A DNA stretch of 64,000 nucleotides from Ochotona curzoniae (taxonomy: Eukaryota > Chordata > Mammalia > Lagomorpha > Ochotonidae), in assembly GCF_017591425.1 (NCBI RefSeq), contig NW_024465751.1:3968001-4032000 (forward strand), in the 5' to 3' direction. The notes beneath the pieces were generated by a model. The model worked only from the letters and a program-made list of their open reading frames with translations, was not told where the DNA came from and made no database searches. Below, piece by piece: positions 22,152 to 33,415 of the stretch. How positions within the stretch are numbered: the stretch's first letter is position 1; each line of letters begins with the position of its first letter. A program made the translations under genes and the position numbers.

Positions 22152-23179
22152 GTGTGTGAAATGGCTTTTATGTTTTCTCATTTTCTGGGGATGTTAGAGT
22201 GATTAATTTCCAACTGGGTCCGGCTGTAGTGAATATGGCCTGTTTGACAAATTGAGGAATTACATTACAGCTATCTCTCCTTGAAAGCCAGGGCACTAGC
22301 TATAACATCAAACACCCCCTCTCTGCTTTAGAGGAACCAGGACAGAAGAGAAGTAGTGATTTAGGGCCTCTGGGTATGTGGACTAGAAAATTATCTGAAT
22401 AAATAACACTGTATTACTCAAGATGATTAATAACCATGGCTTCTCACTGAGCCACAGTGAGATTTTTTTTCCCCAGGGAAAACTTAGGATTGCCCCATTG
22501 GAAGCTGCCCCAGTGGAGCAGCGCAGCATATCGAAGGTAGTCAAGATTTTTGTTGGTAGAATTAATGCATCTGTGCAATGATATTCTCTTTAGTCATATT
22601 TCAGAGCTCCTTCTCCATCCCCTACTCACTCCTTACAATATTAAGTACTTTCAAATTTTTAAGTTGTGAGTGCCTGGGGTTTAGTGACCCTAATCATTTT
22701 AAGCCAGAGGCATCTTTATATGGGGGATCTGGAGCTGGGAAACCAGAGTTATGTGTGGAAACATTAAGTTACAGAGTCATCCACCTGTACGTCCTTCAGC
22801 CTATAGCTGTGAGTGGTAGATTTTGACCAGCTGGCCTCCTAAGGGCCCCTTACTCAGATGTGAAATGAGTGCATCCACAATTCTGGATCCTGTTCTACAC
22901 TCTGCTGCCAGAGTTGTTAGCGCAGTCCCAAATGAAAAGCGCCTGTTGATGCTGTGGACTTCTGTGATGCATTCAATAAAGAGGGGCTGTTATCCCATGT
23001 CTGCACCACAGCTAGGTGCCTCATTTTGAGAGGAGCAACAGAGACCCGAATGTTACTGGAGCTCGAAGGCATCTTGTTACATAACTGTGAGGAACTGTGG
23101 TTAGATTGCCCAGAGAAGAGGCAGGGATAGTAAGGATGAAGATCAAGGTTAGATTTTGGACCCCTGGAAAACTCACACT
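22149..23179. other. Unique-looking sequence, no gene
   Basis: No repeat family or exon-like frame recognised. An 'aataaa' word at 22975 is isolated and not treated as a polyadenylation signal. Confidence 0.45.
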
Positions 23180-23350
23180 CATTATGAACTTCTTGTTTCC
23201 AATGTACAATTCAGTGGTTCTTAGTACTTTCAGTGTTACTTGGTCAATTTATGAACATTTTCGTCACCTTCACTCTCCCATTTCTTCCAACTCTTCCTCC
23301 ATAAGGGCTTTGGCTTCGCTTATTCTTAATGTTCCCAACCATACATTTTA
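23180..23350. mobile_element. Ancient L1M-like LINE remnant
   Basis: The phrase 'caatgtacaattcagtggtt', then 'cttagtactttcagtgttac' and 'atgaacattttcgtcacctt' follows a widespread mammalian L1M 3' segment remembered as 'gtgtacaattcagtggttttta' and 'cagaacattttcatcacccc'. It is short and diverged; strand not assigned. Confidence 0.55.
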
Positions 23351-24453
23351 ATGGCTAGCCAATATTTCTGGAGGGTGTGGAGCCTCAGAGTACTGAAGAA
23401 GACCTGCCTGCTGACACGGCACGTTGAGGTCCAGCGACAGTGGTCAGAGGAAGAGTAGCAGCAGTCGTGGGGATGCGGTTAGCGGCTGTGTGTGTTTGGG
23501 TGACTGACTTGAGCAAAACTGTTGCAAGGCAGGGCTATAGGCATCAATAACTTATCTTATAATGCCATAGTGTGAAACTCAAGGTTGGCTTTAGTGGACC
23601 CAGAGGGCAGAGAGAATTATTCATTACTGCTGCAAAGAGATGGAGTGCCCCCCAGCTATACCATCTTTGTGAGCTAAAATTCCTTTGTTCCCAGCATCTG
23701 GTCATTCTGCCAACTCTGAAGGTCCCTTAGTTACAGGGATGCCACCTGATGCGCTCGCTCGTCCATCTCTTCCTTTCCTTATCAGTCATGCTGCCCAGAT
23801 GGAGACAAGCAGCAGTCCTAGTGAGTTTGATGTGCCATGATCTGAAGGGCTTGAGTTAAAATGGCCTGGGGAAAAGAGTTCTTTCAAAAGTAGCCAGTCA
23901 CTGTCTCCCATTGCTTCGAAGGATCATTTTCCATAAGCCAGGCTGAGAAAACCACCATGGAGAAATCCATTATGGTCATGCCTTGCCTTTAAGTGTTGGG
24001 ATTATCATGAAGGAGTCTGTTTCTGTTCATTCGCCATCTGGCTGTCTTCATGGATTCAAGTATAGAACATTTGCATTCATTTCTGGTTTCTGGTGTTTTT
24101 CTCTGCTCTTTGCCTACAGATGGACCCACTGTTAATTCAATTTGATGAGCATCTAGTAGGCTGATTCAGCATCTTTCAGAGGGAGATGAAAATGCAAGTT
24201 GCTGTGACAGGAGCTCAGCAGTGCTGCGCAGACCACCCTGCACATGCAGCAGTCTGTGGTGTATATTGAAGCCTGTATTTCATATAGCTTGGAAAATTGC
24301 TGGAGGGATTTCAGTTTCTTTGTATTCACATTGGGGATCCTAATACAGCATCAACTGTCTTATACAATGAAAGGAAGGAGGCAAAAAAGGACCGGCTTTG
24401 CTGATAGCTGTCAGTAGACAGAGAACTGAGAATCACACCGTCAGCTTGTGAAA
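23351..24453. other. Unique-looking sequence, no gene
   Basis: About 1.1 kb without an identifiable repeat or open frame of interest. A few CpGs near 23415-23490 do not form an island. Confidence 0.45.
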
Positions 24454-24790
24454 ACAAAGTGTGGTTCTGGGCCCGGCGCGGTGGCGCAAGTGGTTAAGGT
24501 CCTCGCCTTGCACGCCCCGGATCCCATATGGGCGCTGGTTCTAATCCCGGCAGCCCCGCTTCCCATCCAGCTCCCTGCCTGTGGCCCGGGAAAGCAGTCG
24601 AGGACGGCCCGAAGCTTTGGGACCCTGCACCCACGTGGGAGACCTGAAATAGGCTCCTGGCTTTGGATCGGCAGCCTGGGGAGTGAATCATCGGATGGAA
24701 GATCTTCCTCTCTGTCTCTCCTCTCTGTATATCCACCTTTCCAATAAAAATAAAATAAATCTTTAAAAAAAAAACACAAATTGTGGTTCT
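24454..24790 (+). mobile_element. Young CSINE copy with 15-bp target-site duplication
   Basis: The SINE (24469-24775) lies between 'acaaagtgtggttct' and 'acaaattgtggttct' (14 of 15 identical). The head is the best preserved in the window: 'ggcccggcgcggtggcgca' then 'agtggttaaggtcctcgcc', with A box 'tggcgcaagtgg' and B box 'ggttctaatcc'. It lacks part of the 3' body: 'ggatcggcagcctggggag' skips the usual 'gccattgcggccact' segment. The tail is 'caataaaaataaaataaat' plus an A-run. Confidence 0.97.
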
Positions 24791-24979
24791 TCCATTGGTT
24801 AGCATTGCTGGGGTTGTTCTCTTCCGTCAGTCCCCCAGTAGTATAATTATATAGTATATAGTATGATGTGCTCTGTGAGGTTGGCATCAGTGCCACATGC
24901 AGCCTACTTAAGTCCTCCCTGACCTCCAGCAGAATTACTTAGAAATAAGCACAAATGGTACTTAAGGAGACATGTTGTG

Positions 24980-25195
24980 GCATCAGAAAGAGCCGAGTTC
25001 CTGTCCTGCCTCTGCTTTGGCAATTTATTTTAGGATTGTCAGTTGGCTCATTTATGAATTGGTCTCATAACATTATTCCATGTAAAGGGTCATTATGATG
25101 ATGAAATGGGAGACTTCCATATTAAGTGCGTAATTTACCACAGTTTCTGGCACGTTGAGTGTTCCATGAATGCCGTGGTTGCTGTTACTAATTGT
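24980..25195 (+). repeat. MIR-type ancient SINE, long copy
   Basis: It runs from 'agccgagttcctgtcctgcc' and 'tctgctttggcaattta' through 'gtaaagggtcattatgatga' to 'agtttctggcacgttgagtg' and 'ttgctgttacta'. This follows MIR from 'gttcgaatcctggctctgcc' to 'cagtgcctggcacatagta'. Confidence 0.65.
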
Positions 25196-25305
25196 GTGAT
25201 GTGGGGGTCTCTGGATCGCTCTGAGCCTCAGTTACATCATCTATAATATTTGAGCTGTTTTGGTAAGGAAAAGGTGAGGCAGTGCTGGAAAAGTATCAGC
25301 CCAGG
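25196..25305 (+). repeat. Second MIR-like fragment
   Basis: The sequence 'cgctctgagcctcagttaca' followed by 'tcatctataatatttgagct' matches the MIR block 'tctctgagcctcagtttcctcatctgtaaaa'. It begins where the previous MIR ends, so two copies are adjacent. Confidence 0.5.
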
Positions 25306-25817
25306 CCTGAATTATGATGAGCACTTGGGCTAACAGCACGTGATGGTTCATGAAGCTGCAGCTTTCCACTGTGCATTATGCTGGATGAAGTGTTGCCGAT
25401 CACTAAACCCTAGGTAGACACTAAGTGTTCCTTCATCTTTTTGTACCCCAGAATGCCTTGCTCAATGGCCACCGGTCAGCAACTAGTCATTTAGACAGGT
25501 ATGCTTGACTGCATTGTCTCTTTGTTTATGGGCTGAGCAAACATAACTGGTTCAGATGCCTTTGCCTTTTTAAAGGTGTTTGTGGTGTGGTTACCCAAAG
25601 TCACATGAAGGAAGCTGAAAACACCACAAGTCTTTACTTACTGTGTGGTGTTTGAAGTTGGTGCCCATGCTAAAAAGTCTCATTAGCTGAGCTAGTGTTT
25701 AGGCATTGTTTTTGTCTTGGGCACTTAGAAAGAAAGGAGTTATCTGAGATGGCATTTGTGGAATACCTGGTTAAGCCACCAGCAACTCCAATATCCCAAA
25801 ATAGATGTCAATTTGAA
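25306..25817. other. No recognised feature
   Basis: Unique-looking spacer with no frame, repeat or signal seen. Confidence 0.45.
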
Positions 25818-26055
25818 TGATTCCCAGCTACTCCACTTCCCATCCAGCTCCCTGCTAATGTGCCTGGGAAGGTGGTTCAATTCATTAGGCCCTGGACTGT
25901 CGTGGTAATCTCTTCTAAGTTCCTGGTTTCCAACTGGCTCAGTACTATTGCAGCCATTTGGAGAGTGAGCCAGCAGATAGAAGATTGTTCTCTGTCTCTT
26001 CCCTTCTCTCTGTAACTATGCCTTTCAAACAAATTAAAAAATTTTTTAAAGTTCT
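25818..26055 (+). mobile_element. CSINE copy, 5'-truncated
   Basis: It starts within the body at 'attcccagctactccacttc' and continues 'ccatccagctccctgctaat', 'gcagccatttggagagtga', 'gccagcagatagaagattg' and the tail 'ctttcaaacaaattaaaaa'. The head and promoter boxes are missing, so the copy is old and truncated. Confidence 0.85.
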
Positions 26056-27774
26056 CTGGTTGTCTAGTTTTTCTTCCAGTTAACAAGAAATTACCTGATT
26101 TGCTCTAAAGAGTACAGAAAAGGACATGTTGAAAGCCCCTCAGTAAATGTTGATTCTTCTTTCCTCTGTCCTCTTCCACTACCCAGCATGTCAGTTGGAA
26201 TGTGGCCCTTCAATTACTGAGGAGGTTTGGTTGAGTTTAGGACACACCATATTCCTGGAAGAGTGTGAGCAGTTAGAACAGTTAGAACTCTCTGTTTGCA
26301 GGTTCATGGTTTTAGCTGTCAACCTGTTGCTTTACAGCATTTGGTTGTCTTTGCTTTTGCAGAGCTGCAGGCTGCCTGAAGCCTTGATTAGCTCCTTGCC
26401 CAGATTGTAGCCACCAGTTGAAGTTGTAAGGGCACAATTTTGGTTTTCAAAAAAGGTACTGCTTAAAAAAAAAAGGGTTAAGATGTGGCTTGTTCTGTGT
26501 TTGTTACAAGAATCTTAAGCATCTGCCTAAAACAGATGAATTTCTCAGTTCCACTGAAATCTTATATATCCTTATTATCAGATACCTTGAATTTTAGCTC
26601 ATTTTATGAGTTTTGCTTCTTACCTTAGCATAGAATGAAATTAGGATATAATTAATTTCCCCTGAACAGGTGTGAGTCATCTAGTATGTGCATGGTCAGC
26701 TCCTTGATTATTCAGTCAGACTCAGGGACATATTATAATACTATAAATGTTATCAAACTAATGCCAGGCCGGCCTTCTTGCAGGAACCTGTGTCTCTAGC
26801 CGTTAGGACTCTACTGGGTTGTGCTATAATCCTTGCATTTTTGCAGTACCCTTTGGAAGACTTAATTAGCTTCTCATTTGGAACAAAATGGCTTAATACT
26901 TCAGAGGTTAAAGTTACTATGTCTTGGAATTTCAAAATTGTGCAAGAGTTCTTGGGTTTTTCTAGCCTAGCACCCGTTTCATAAGTCGATGGGTTGGGGT
27001 TGAAATTTTACTGAAAATTTCTAGTTCTCTCTGTTTGGATGACTGGCCCATTAAGTTGTTTGTCTGCTTTATTGTTGTTGGTGCTTATTCCTGAACTCTG
27101 GGCTTGTGGCGCTCCTTTGTTGAGTGAACTAGGGCAGTGGTGTGGATGTCTGCTGACCCGATCTGTGGTTTGGGGTAGATAACTTTACCCTCTTCCCTAG
27201 ATAAGTTCCATTTTCTGAGTCCACTGAAAGTGGTGAGAAACTGAGTTTCCTACAGCGTTTTGTAGTGGAACACTAGTAGGGGATGAAACTTGTCCCTGGC
27301 GGTATGGAAAGTTAGAGCTGAGTTGGGAATGATTTTCTTCTTAACTCTTTTGCCTCACACAGCATAGTCTTCTCGCTGTTTTCTCTCTGTGTATAAGGTC
27401 TGACTCCTCTTCTTATGTTTCTTACTCTTGCAAGTCCGCAGGCCTGTGCTCATTACTATTTCATTTTGACAGTGAAACCAGATGATTTGATGATAGGCAT
27501 ATGAATTTGGCTTTGTGTTAAAATATGTGTTTTCTGATTATGAAAATAATTTCATAAAATGAAAAATATAAAGAAACTGCATGACACAGTCTTGAGAATT
27601 TTAGCTAGATAAGAATGTGTTAAAACTTTTCTACGGATTACATAGTAATAGTTGAGATTTTATTATGTGAGGTAATTACTGTATAGAAAACTCATACAGA
27701 GCTAATGCTTTTTTTTTTAATGTGGCTTACGAAATCTTTGCTTCATGTCAGTAAGAACTTTTACCCTATTTTCA
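26056..27774. other. 1.7 kb of unique-looking sequence, no gene
   Basis: No family or exon-like frame recognised. An A-run at 26465 and AT-rich sequence at 27540-27720 are the only composition features. Confidence 0.45.
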
Positions 27775-27970
27775 CAATTCCATGATATTCCACTATGTGA
27801 GGTCCTACTTGTGTATAGTCCCACTACTGATGTTTGTCTTTCTAATTCCTTTACCTTAAGATAGCAGTGCAGTTGTTGCATTGCTCTGCACATTTTTCCA
27901 GTGATTCCTAGGAAAGAATTTCAGAAGTGGAATGGTCAGGGCTAAGGCTTTTGGCACATTCCCAGGTACT
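27775..27970. mobile_element. Possible ancient L1M/LINE remnant
   Basis: The words 'atgatattccactatgtgag', 'cagtgcagttgttgcattgc' and 'tcagaagtggaatggtcagg' resemble the widespread L1M block that contains 'gatattccattgtatgg' and 'caattgctgggtcgtatgg'. Only a weak match by eye. Confidence 0.35.
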
Positions 27971-29529
27971 TCCCAGATGTGTGTCCCATCCTCACAGACA
28001 AGGTCAGTGCTGACTCCCCATTCTTCGGGTTTGTCAGTGTTCTGCACAGCTTGTGGCTTCCATGTTGAGGATGGCACATTGCTCGCTCATTCAGGGATGG
28101 AACAGGTCCTCACACCACTGGGGCTGGTGGGGTGCTCCCCATTTGCTTTCCAGTCTTCATTCATTAATACCACAGTCAGGGATTTTTCCAACATACTCTT
28201 CATTCTTCTTTTTAAGCTTTAATTCTTGAAAGAACAGATACAGCTCTCTTAAAATTAGCAGTAACTGGGGGCTGCTTCTAACTGCGTCATCCAGCACAGC
28301 AGCAACTTAAATGAGAATGCCATCCTTTTTGTGGCTACACATAGCTTCTGTGCAGTCTTCCTCGTGTTCTTCACCAAGGAGCTCAGCTCTCTGCAGTTTC
28401 TTCTCCAAGTAACCACAGCATCAACTGAAGAGGAACTAAAATTGTAAAATCATTTTCGGAAGACTGAGAGCAGTGCCAGAGAAGTGACTGCTGTTAGGGT
28501 CTAAGGGATTGTGTTAATATTTTCTTGTAGTTTTCCTTCAGGTAAAGCAGAAGCCCCAGCTTTAAATTAGGCTTCTCAATTCCAGGGTTGTTTTTTCTTC
28601 CTTTCCCAACCCTCCTAAAGCAGCTGAAGAGTTGAGAGCACTCGGTGCTGTTGACACGTCTGCTTGTCTGCAAGCCATTTTCCTCTCCCCATCTCTCCCT
28701 TCCTCCTTCCCTCCTTCCCTCCCTTCCAGTTCCATTTTACATTTCCACCAACAGAGGCTTATTTCTGAGATGAGAAAAGTGATTTCTTCTAACTCTGTGG
28801 TATTAGAATTAGATGAACATGAGCCTGAATTATCAGTTTTGTGACTAAATTTTCACTTCTATTATCTATAAAAGGAGATATATGCTCCTGCCAGGCTGTT
28901 GGGAAGATGGCAAGTCGAAGGTGCAGAGACTCTCATACAGTGTCTGTAAACATCTTTATGAAGTGTATTGGATGCCTTTAGCCAGATGATTTCATCTGCA
29001 GACCCAGTTGTGGCTCTGGTGGGAATGCCTGGTCCAGCATCCGGGGCATACTTGTGCTTAGTAGACAGTATTCTGTGTCTCCCTCGAACCACACAGTACA
29101 AGAAGCACCTCCTGGCCCGTGGATTCTATCAGTTACACACTTTTCCTTTTTTGTCTTATCATGGAAACTCTACCAGTACGTGCTTTCTGCATACCCATTT
29201 GTAAAGAGTTTCCTGTTCCTTATTTTTAGCCATTTCTGTAAAGTGACTAATAGTGCAGCAACTATTTCTTCACCAGCCCTTCCTCAGCTGATGCCCCCAG
29301 TCCTACCTCCCCGAGTATAACAGAGCTCTTTGTGCTGCTGGTGCCAGTGTGCGACTCTTTGATTGCCTGAGAAAAGTGCCTCCAAGCCCATGCTCGTCTT
29401 TTCAGCTGCAGTATTGCCAAGGTCTGCAGTTGTCATTGGTAGACCACTTGGCCACATACATGTGAAGGATGGTGACTTAAGGCTCAGGTGTGGTGTACGA
29501 CTCCCTGGCTGGCTGCCTGGCTCATGCTT
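27971..29529. other. Unique-looking sequence, no gene
   Basis: It contains a pyrimidine-rich tract at 28681-28730 ('ctcccttcctccttccctcc' and following). The nearby phrase 'ttttacatttccaccaacag' is another possible LINE word. No gene recognised. Confidence 0.4.
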
Positions 29530-29645
29530 GCTCATTCATTGATTCAGCAATCATTTGTTGAACCACAAGTGTGTTCCACACACCAGTGACACAGACAAGA
29601 TTGAGCCCCGTGTCTCAAAGTTCACACAGAAGTTAGCTTTTGAGT
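29530..29645 (-). mobile_element. L2 LINE 3' end remnant
   Basis: Plus-strand 'tcattgattcagcaatcatt', 'tgttgaaccacaagtgtgtt', then 'cacacaccagtgacacagac' matches the complement of the L2 tail ('attcattcaacaaatattta', 'gagcacctactatgtgcc', 'gaacaagacagac'). Confidence 0.5.
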
Positions 29646-30834
29646 TAAGTGTGGAGTTACAGAGGTATTATGGTAGCACCCATATGGATTCTAGTGGAGA
29701 CACCAGTGGTGACATGGCTTTTCCATGTTGAGCTACCCGCAGCCTTCGTGGATTGACATGAGCTCATTCCAATTCAGGGAATGCAATCAGCAGAGCCTCA
29801 CTCCTTGCTCTCGACTAACCACTCGAACAGGCGGTGAGTCCCAGCACTCAGTCCTTCTCTTCAGTTTCAGCATGCGCTCATGGTGAAGTACAGTGTTTAA
29901 ATTTATCACATGCTTTCCTCCCCACCTCCCAACAAAAACCTGTCCCCTTTTCTGAGATTTTTGATTGAGAAATGAGTGCTAGTGTAACCGTTTTAACTGT
30001 GTTAGTGTTTAGTAATGTGGGTACAGGTGAGAGAGGATTAAAAGGGGGCTTTTTTAGATGCAATGTATTTGAATTTTACATGAGAATCAAAGCACAACTT
30101 ACATAGTTCTTTCAAGATTTGTTTTTTTTCTTCTTATCATGTCTGTGTTACTTCCTTAAAAGGTTATGTTGTAGACAACTATAGAGATTTGAAAGAAAAA
30201 GTGAAAGATGTGAAACTCTAAGTCAAAAAGGAGTGAATCAGAAGATGTGCAATGTGTCCAAGGATAATAGAACCGTGGCCATTCAGTAGAGTGTCCTGTA
30301 CTGACAACAAGTTAGGAAAAACAACCTCCTCATTCCTTAGCAACTTCTTACTGAAGTGCATTGAAAACCCTTCCCCTCGTTTCACTGTTGGCCATTATTT
30401 AATTTTTGGTCTGTGTTAGAGTTAGTTGAGCTTCATCTCTCAGTGGTAGAGAGGAATTCAGATAGAGACTTCAGTGTGATTGTTTCTCTCTCACCCAAAA
30501 GGAATTTGGACTTTGGCCTCAAATGCTCAGTCTTTGGTATCCTTTGAGATTCAGGCCTCTTCTCTTTTTCTGCCTCACCTTATTTAGCACCAGCTTTTAC
30601 CTGCAGTCACCTCAAGGCTTAAGATTGCCGCCAGTGTTCCAACTATCATTTATGAGTTGCAGATTCTTGAAAGGAAAGGTGAAATTGGGTGTTGCCAATG
30701 AGAATCAGTTCTTTAAACATTTCTCTAAATGAGCAATTGCAGTGTGTATTAACAAAGAGACTGCAAGCATGATCTTATGTTTACTGTTAGTAAACAGGTA
30801 TTACATTTTACCTAGGTGATAGAGAGTGATGGGT
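29646..30834. other. Unique-looking sequence, no gene
   Basis: About 1.2 kb with no assignable repeat or coding signal. Confidence 0.45.
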
Positions 30835-31150
30835 ATTTAACCTGGCAGTTAAAATGTCACTATAAATGCTTGTGTCTCACGTGAGAGTACCTGGGTATGA
30901 TCTTTAGGTGTAGTTCCTGAATCCAGTTTCCTGCCGTGTACACGTCCGAGGAGTCAGAGGTGATGTCCCAAGTAGTTGGATTCCTGCCTCTCACAGGGGA
31001 AACCTCGGTTGCCTTCCTGGCTGCCGGCTTCAGCCCTGGGTCTTTGTGGACATTTGGGTCACAGGAATGTTCTTACTATCTGCCTCTCAAGTGGAAAAAT
31101 GGAAACTATCCAAAATAAATAAACAAATACATAAATAAAAACTTAGAAAA
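30835..31150 (+). mobile_element. Old CSINE copy
   Basis: Recognisable pieces are 'tggcagttaaaatgtcacta' (head region), 'cctgaatccagtttcctgcc', 'cttcctggctgccggcttca' and 'tctgcctctcaagtgg', followed by a tail of 'aataaataaacaaatacata'. Divergence is high. Its A-rich tail is about 100 bases from the next SINE. Confidence 0.65.
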
Positions 31151-31238
31151 AAAGAACTGCAGTGACTTTTTAGGGGAAAATATTTGATAGAGATTAAGGT
31201 GGTAGTTATATTGTGAAGCAAAAAGGAAAGCAGCATTT

Positions 31239-31588
31239 AGAAATTTAGGAGAATGCTGGGCCTGATACAGTAGCCTACTGGCTAAAGTCCTAGCCTGCGT
31301 GTAGCAGGATCCCACTTAGGTGCCGGTTCCTGTCCCAGCGACTCCATTTCCCACCCAGCTCCCTGCTTGTGGCCTGGGAAGGCAGTTGAAGACAGCCCAA
31401 GGTCTTGAGACCCTGCACCCTCATGGGAGACCTGGAAGAAGCTCTGGGCTCCTGATTTCAGATTGATTCAGCTCTGGCTGTTGTATCTACTTGAGGAGTG
31501 AATCAGCGGACGTAAGATTTTCCTCTCTCTCTCTCCTCCTCCTCTCTGTATATCTGACTTTCCAATAAAAAGAAAGAAATTTAGAATG
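31239..31588 (+). mobile_element. CSINE copy with imperfect target-site duplication
   Basis: The SINE (31256-31574) has flanks 'agaaatttaggagaatg' and 'agaaatttagaatg', which match apart from a 3-bp difference. It contains 'gcctactggctaaagtccta' (A box region), 'aggtgccggttcctgtccc' (decayed B box), 'ctctctgtatatctgacttt' and 'ccaataaaaagaaag'. The 'gcctactggctaaagtcc' head is a different variant from the 'gcgcaagtggttaagg' head of the youngest copies. Confidence 0.92.
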
Positions 31589-32254
31589 AGATTGATGGGT
31601 GGGCAGACACTTTGGTGGATTTGTGGTGCTCAGTGTTATATTCTCTCTTAAATTCTTCTGTTGTAAATTTCAGTTGTGTAGGCCAGATGTTGACCTGATG
31701 ACATATTTGTTTGAACCATTGAACTTGGGTGGTGGAGAACCCTGCTAATGAAGGTGTTCTGGCTAGGAGTCCTCAAGAGAACATGCGGCTGGGGAGCACT
31801 TTGTAATGTGTGTTTTGGCAGGTCCTGGCCTTGAGTAAAGGGTTCTTTTCTCTCTAGAGGAAGGGAGAGGGAGAGGTCCATCTTGTGGGATCTTCCTCCT
31901 GCTTGTTGCTACGCTGACTTGGTTATGAGGACTATCTGTGGCTAGCCCTTGTTTGGAGATTTAATGCTGCCTGTAGTCTCTACTTGCTGGCTGCTACAGC
32001 CTTCGGGAGTCCAATTTCACCTTTTTCGTTTTTGCCTCTGATTCCTCTCAGGGAATGATCATTTTATGTGTCTTCTAGCAGTTATATGGAATGAGAGTAA
32101 CCATTATGGACAATATTTCATAGACAGATTTTGGTCTTGTTTTTTCTTTCTGTAATCCCCTGAATGACTTTCCCATGCCAACAGCATGATTTAAAGCTAG
32201 CCAAGACATGGCCTATGAAGCTCATCACCCGTCTCTCCCAGATGAAAGATAATA
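31589..32254. other. No recognised feature
   Basis: Unique-looking sequence; nothing identified in 0.67 kb. Confidence 0.45.
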
Positions 32255-32445
32255 TTAATTCTTTTCATGTGTTTGGTGTCTTATGGCTTATAGAGAGTCT
32301 TCACAGATTTTCTCCACTGGCCCTCGTAATCACAGTGTGATGGAAATTGACATTGCTTATCTCTTAGCTGCAAATCAGAAGCCTAGACTCAGAGGTCACC
32401 CAGCCAACACCAGGAAGACCTGGGTTTGGAACCCAGGTTTATTTG
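32255..32445 (+). repeat. MIR-type ancient SINE
   Basis: It retains 'agaagcctagactcagaggt', 'cacccagccaacaccaggaa' and 'tttggaacccaggttt', following the MIR order 'gaggaaactgaggctcagagaggt', 'cacacagctagt', 'ttcgaacccagg'. Confidence 0.55.
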
Positions 32446-32764
32446 TATCTCCTTGAGTTTGAACATTCACAGTAAGCAAATGAATTCTCAGCCTGAATGA
32501 AGACCTTGTTGAAGTACGTGTCTGTGGATCTGACCTTGTCTGAGTCAGTGTCTACTTGTTTGCTGTTTGCTGTTACTGGTGACCCAGCTTCCTTCTGTCT
32601 GCAGGAGCTAGAACATTTGAACTTTCAGTGTTGCTGCTGTGACCTGGTTGAACAGATCTGTGTGGGTTCTCTGTCACCTCACAGGTGCCACCAGGAGTGC
32701 AGCCAGCTTTAGCTCAGAAAGATTGCTAAGCATTGTGGGTGTTTGTGGTTCCTAGGGTGTCTGC

Positions 32765-32990
32765 TCTGTGACTCGAGGACTCAGCTTAACAGTTTTGGGC
32801 CTCTGCCTTCCCACTGTGAAACTGGGAAAGAAACATGCAGTGTTTGTTTGGTCCACTTGTTTCCTCTTGTAAACCTCAGTTCTTTTGTAGGCAAAGTGAG
32901 ACCCATTTTGCAATGATGTAAAGATTAAAAGAGGCTACAAAAATCTTCGTAATACCAGACAGTACGATTGGTGTTCAATAAAATTTTCCA
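32765..32990 (+). repeat. MIR-type remnants, probably two adjacent copies
   Basis: The segment 'gactcagcttaacagttttg' and 'ggcctctgccttcccactgt' looks like one MIR 3' half. From 32850, 'tgtaaacctcagttcttttg', 'aatgatgtaaagattaaaag' and 'ggtgttcaataaaa' look like a second copy ending in the MIR tail 'gctcaataaatg'. Confidence 0.5.
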
Positions 32991-33112
32991 ACATCTTCGT
33001 CGTCCTTTTGATTTTCAGAGTTTCTGGAGAGTCTGATGTGGAGATGGAAAATGGAGTCAAGGGTGTCACAATCTGAAAATTTTAACCTACTTGGTGGAAT
33101 AAATGTCGTGAG

Positions 33113-33415
33113 GAGCCAGCATTATGATATAGTAGGTTGAGCTGCCACCTGCCATGCTGGCATCCTAAATGAACACCAGTTCCTGTTTGGTATTTGATTT
33201 CTGATCCAGCTCCTCACTAAGGGACTGGGAAAGCAGCAAAAGTTGGCCCAAGTGGTTGTGCCACTGCTACTCACATGGAAGACTCAACAGAAGCTCCTGA
33301 CTTCCAACTGGCCCATTGTCTGTTATGGATCTCTATGCGATTGAAGCAGAGATGAAAGCCCGGCTTGCTCGGTCTCTGTAACTCTGCCTTTCAAATAAAC
33401 AAATGTTTAAAAAAG
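33113..33415 (+). mobile_element. Old CSINE copy
   Basis: It shows 'ggagccagcattatgatata' (head), 'tgaacaccagttcctgtttg' (decayed B box), 'ctgggaaagcagcaaaagtt', 'ggcccaagtggttgtgccac', and the tail 'gcctttcaaataaacaaatg'. The 'tttcaaataaa' tail is the older tail type, unlike 'tttccaataaaa' of the young copies. Confidence 0.85.

Noticed and set aside
24480..24555. tRNA gene candidate
   Set aside because: A and B boxes are present, but this is the head of a tRNA-derived SINE with an A-rich tail and target-site duplication. No cloverleaf acceptor stem is completed.
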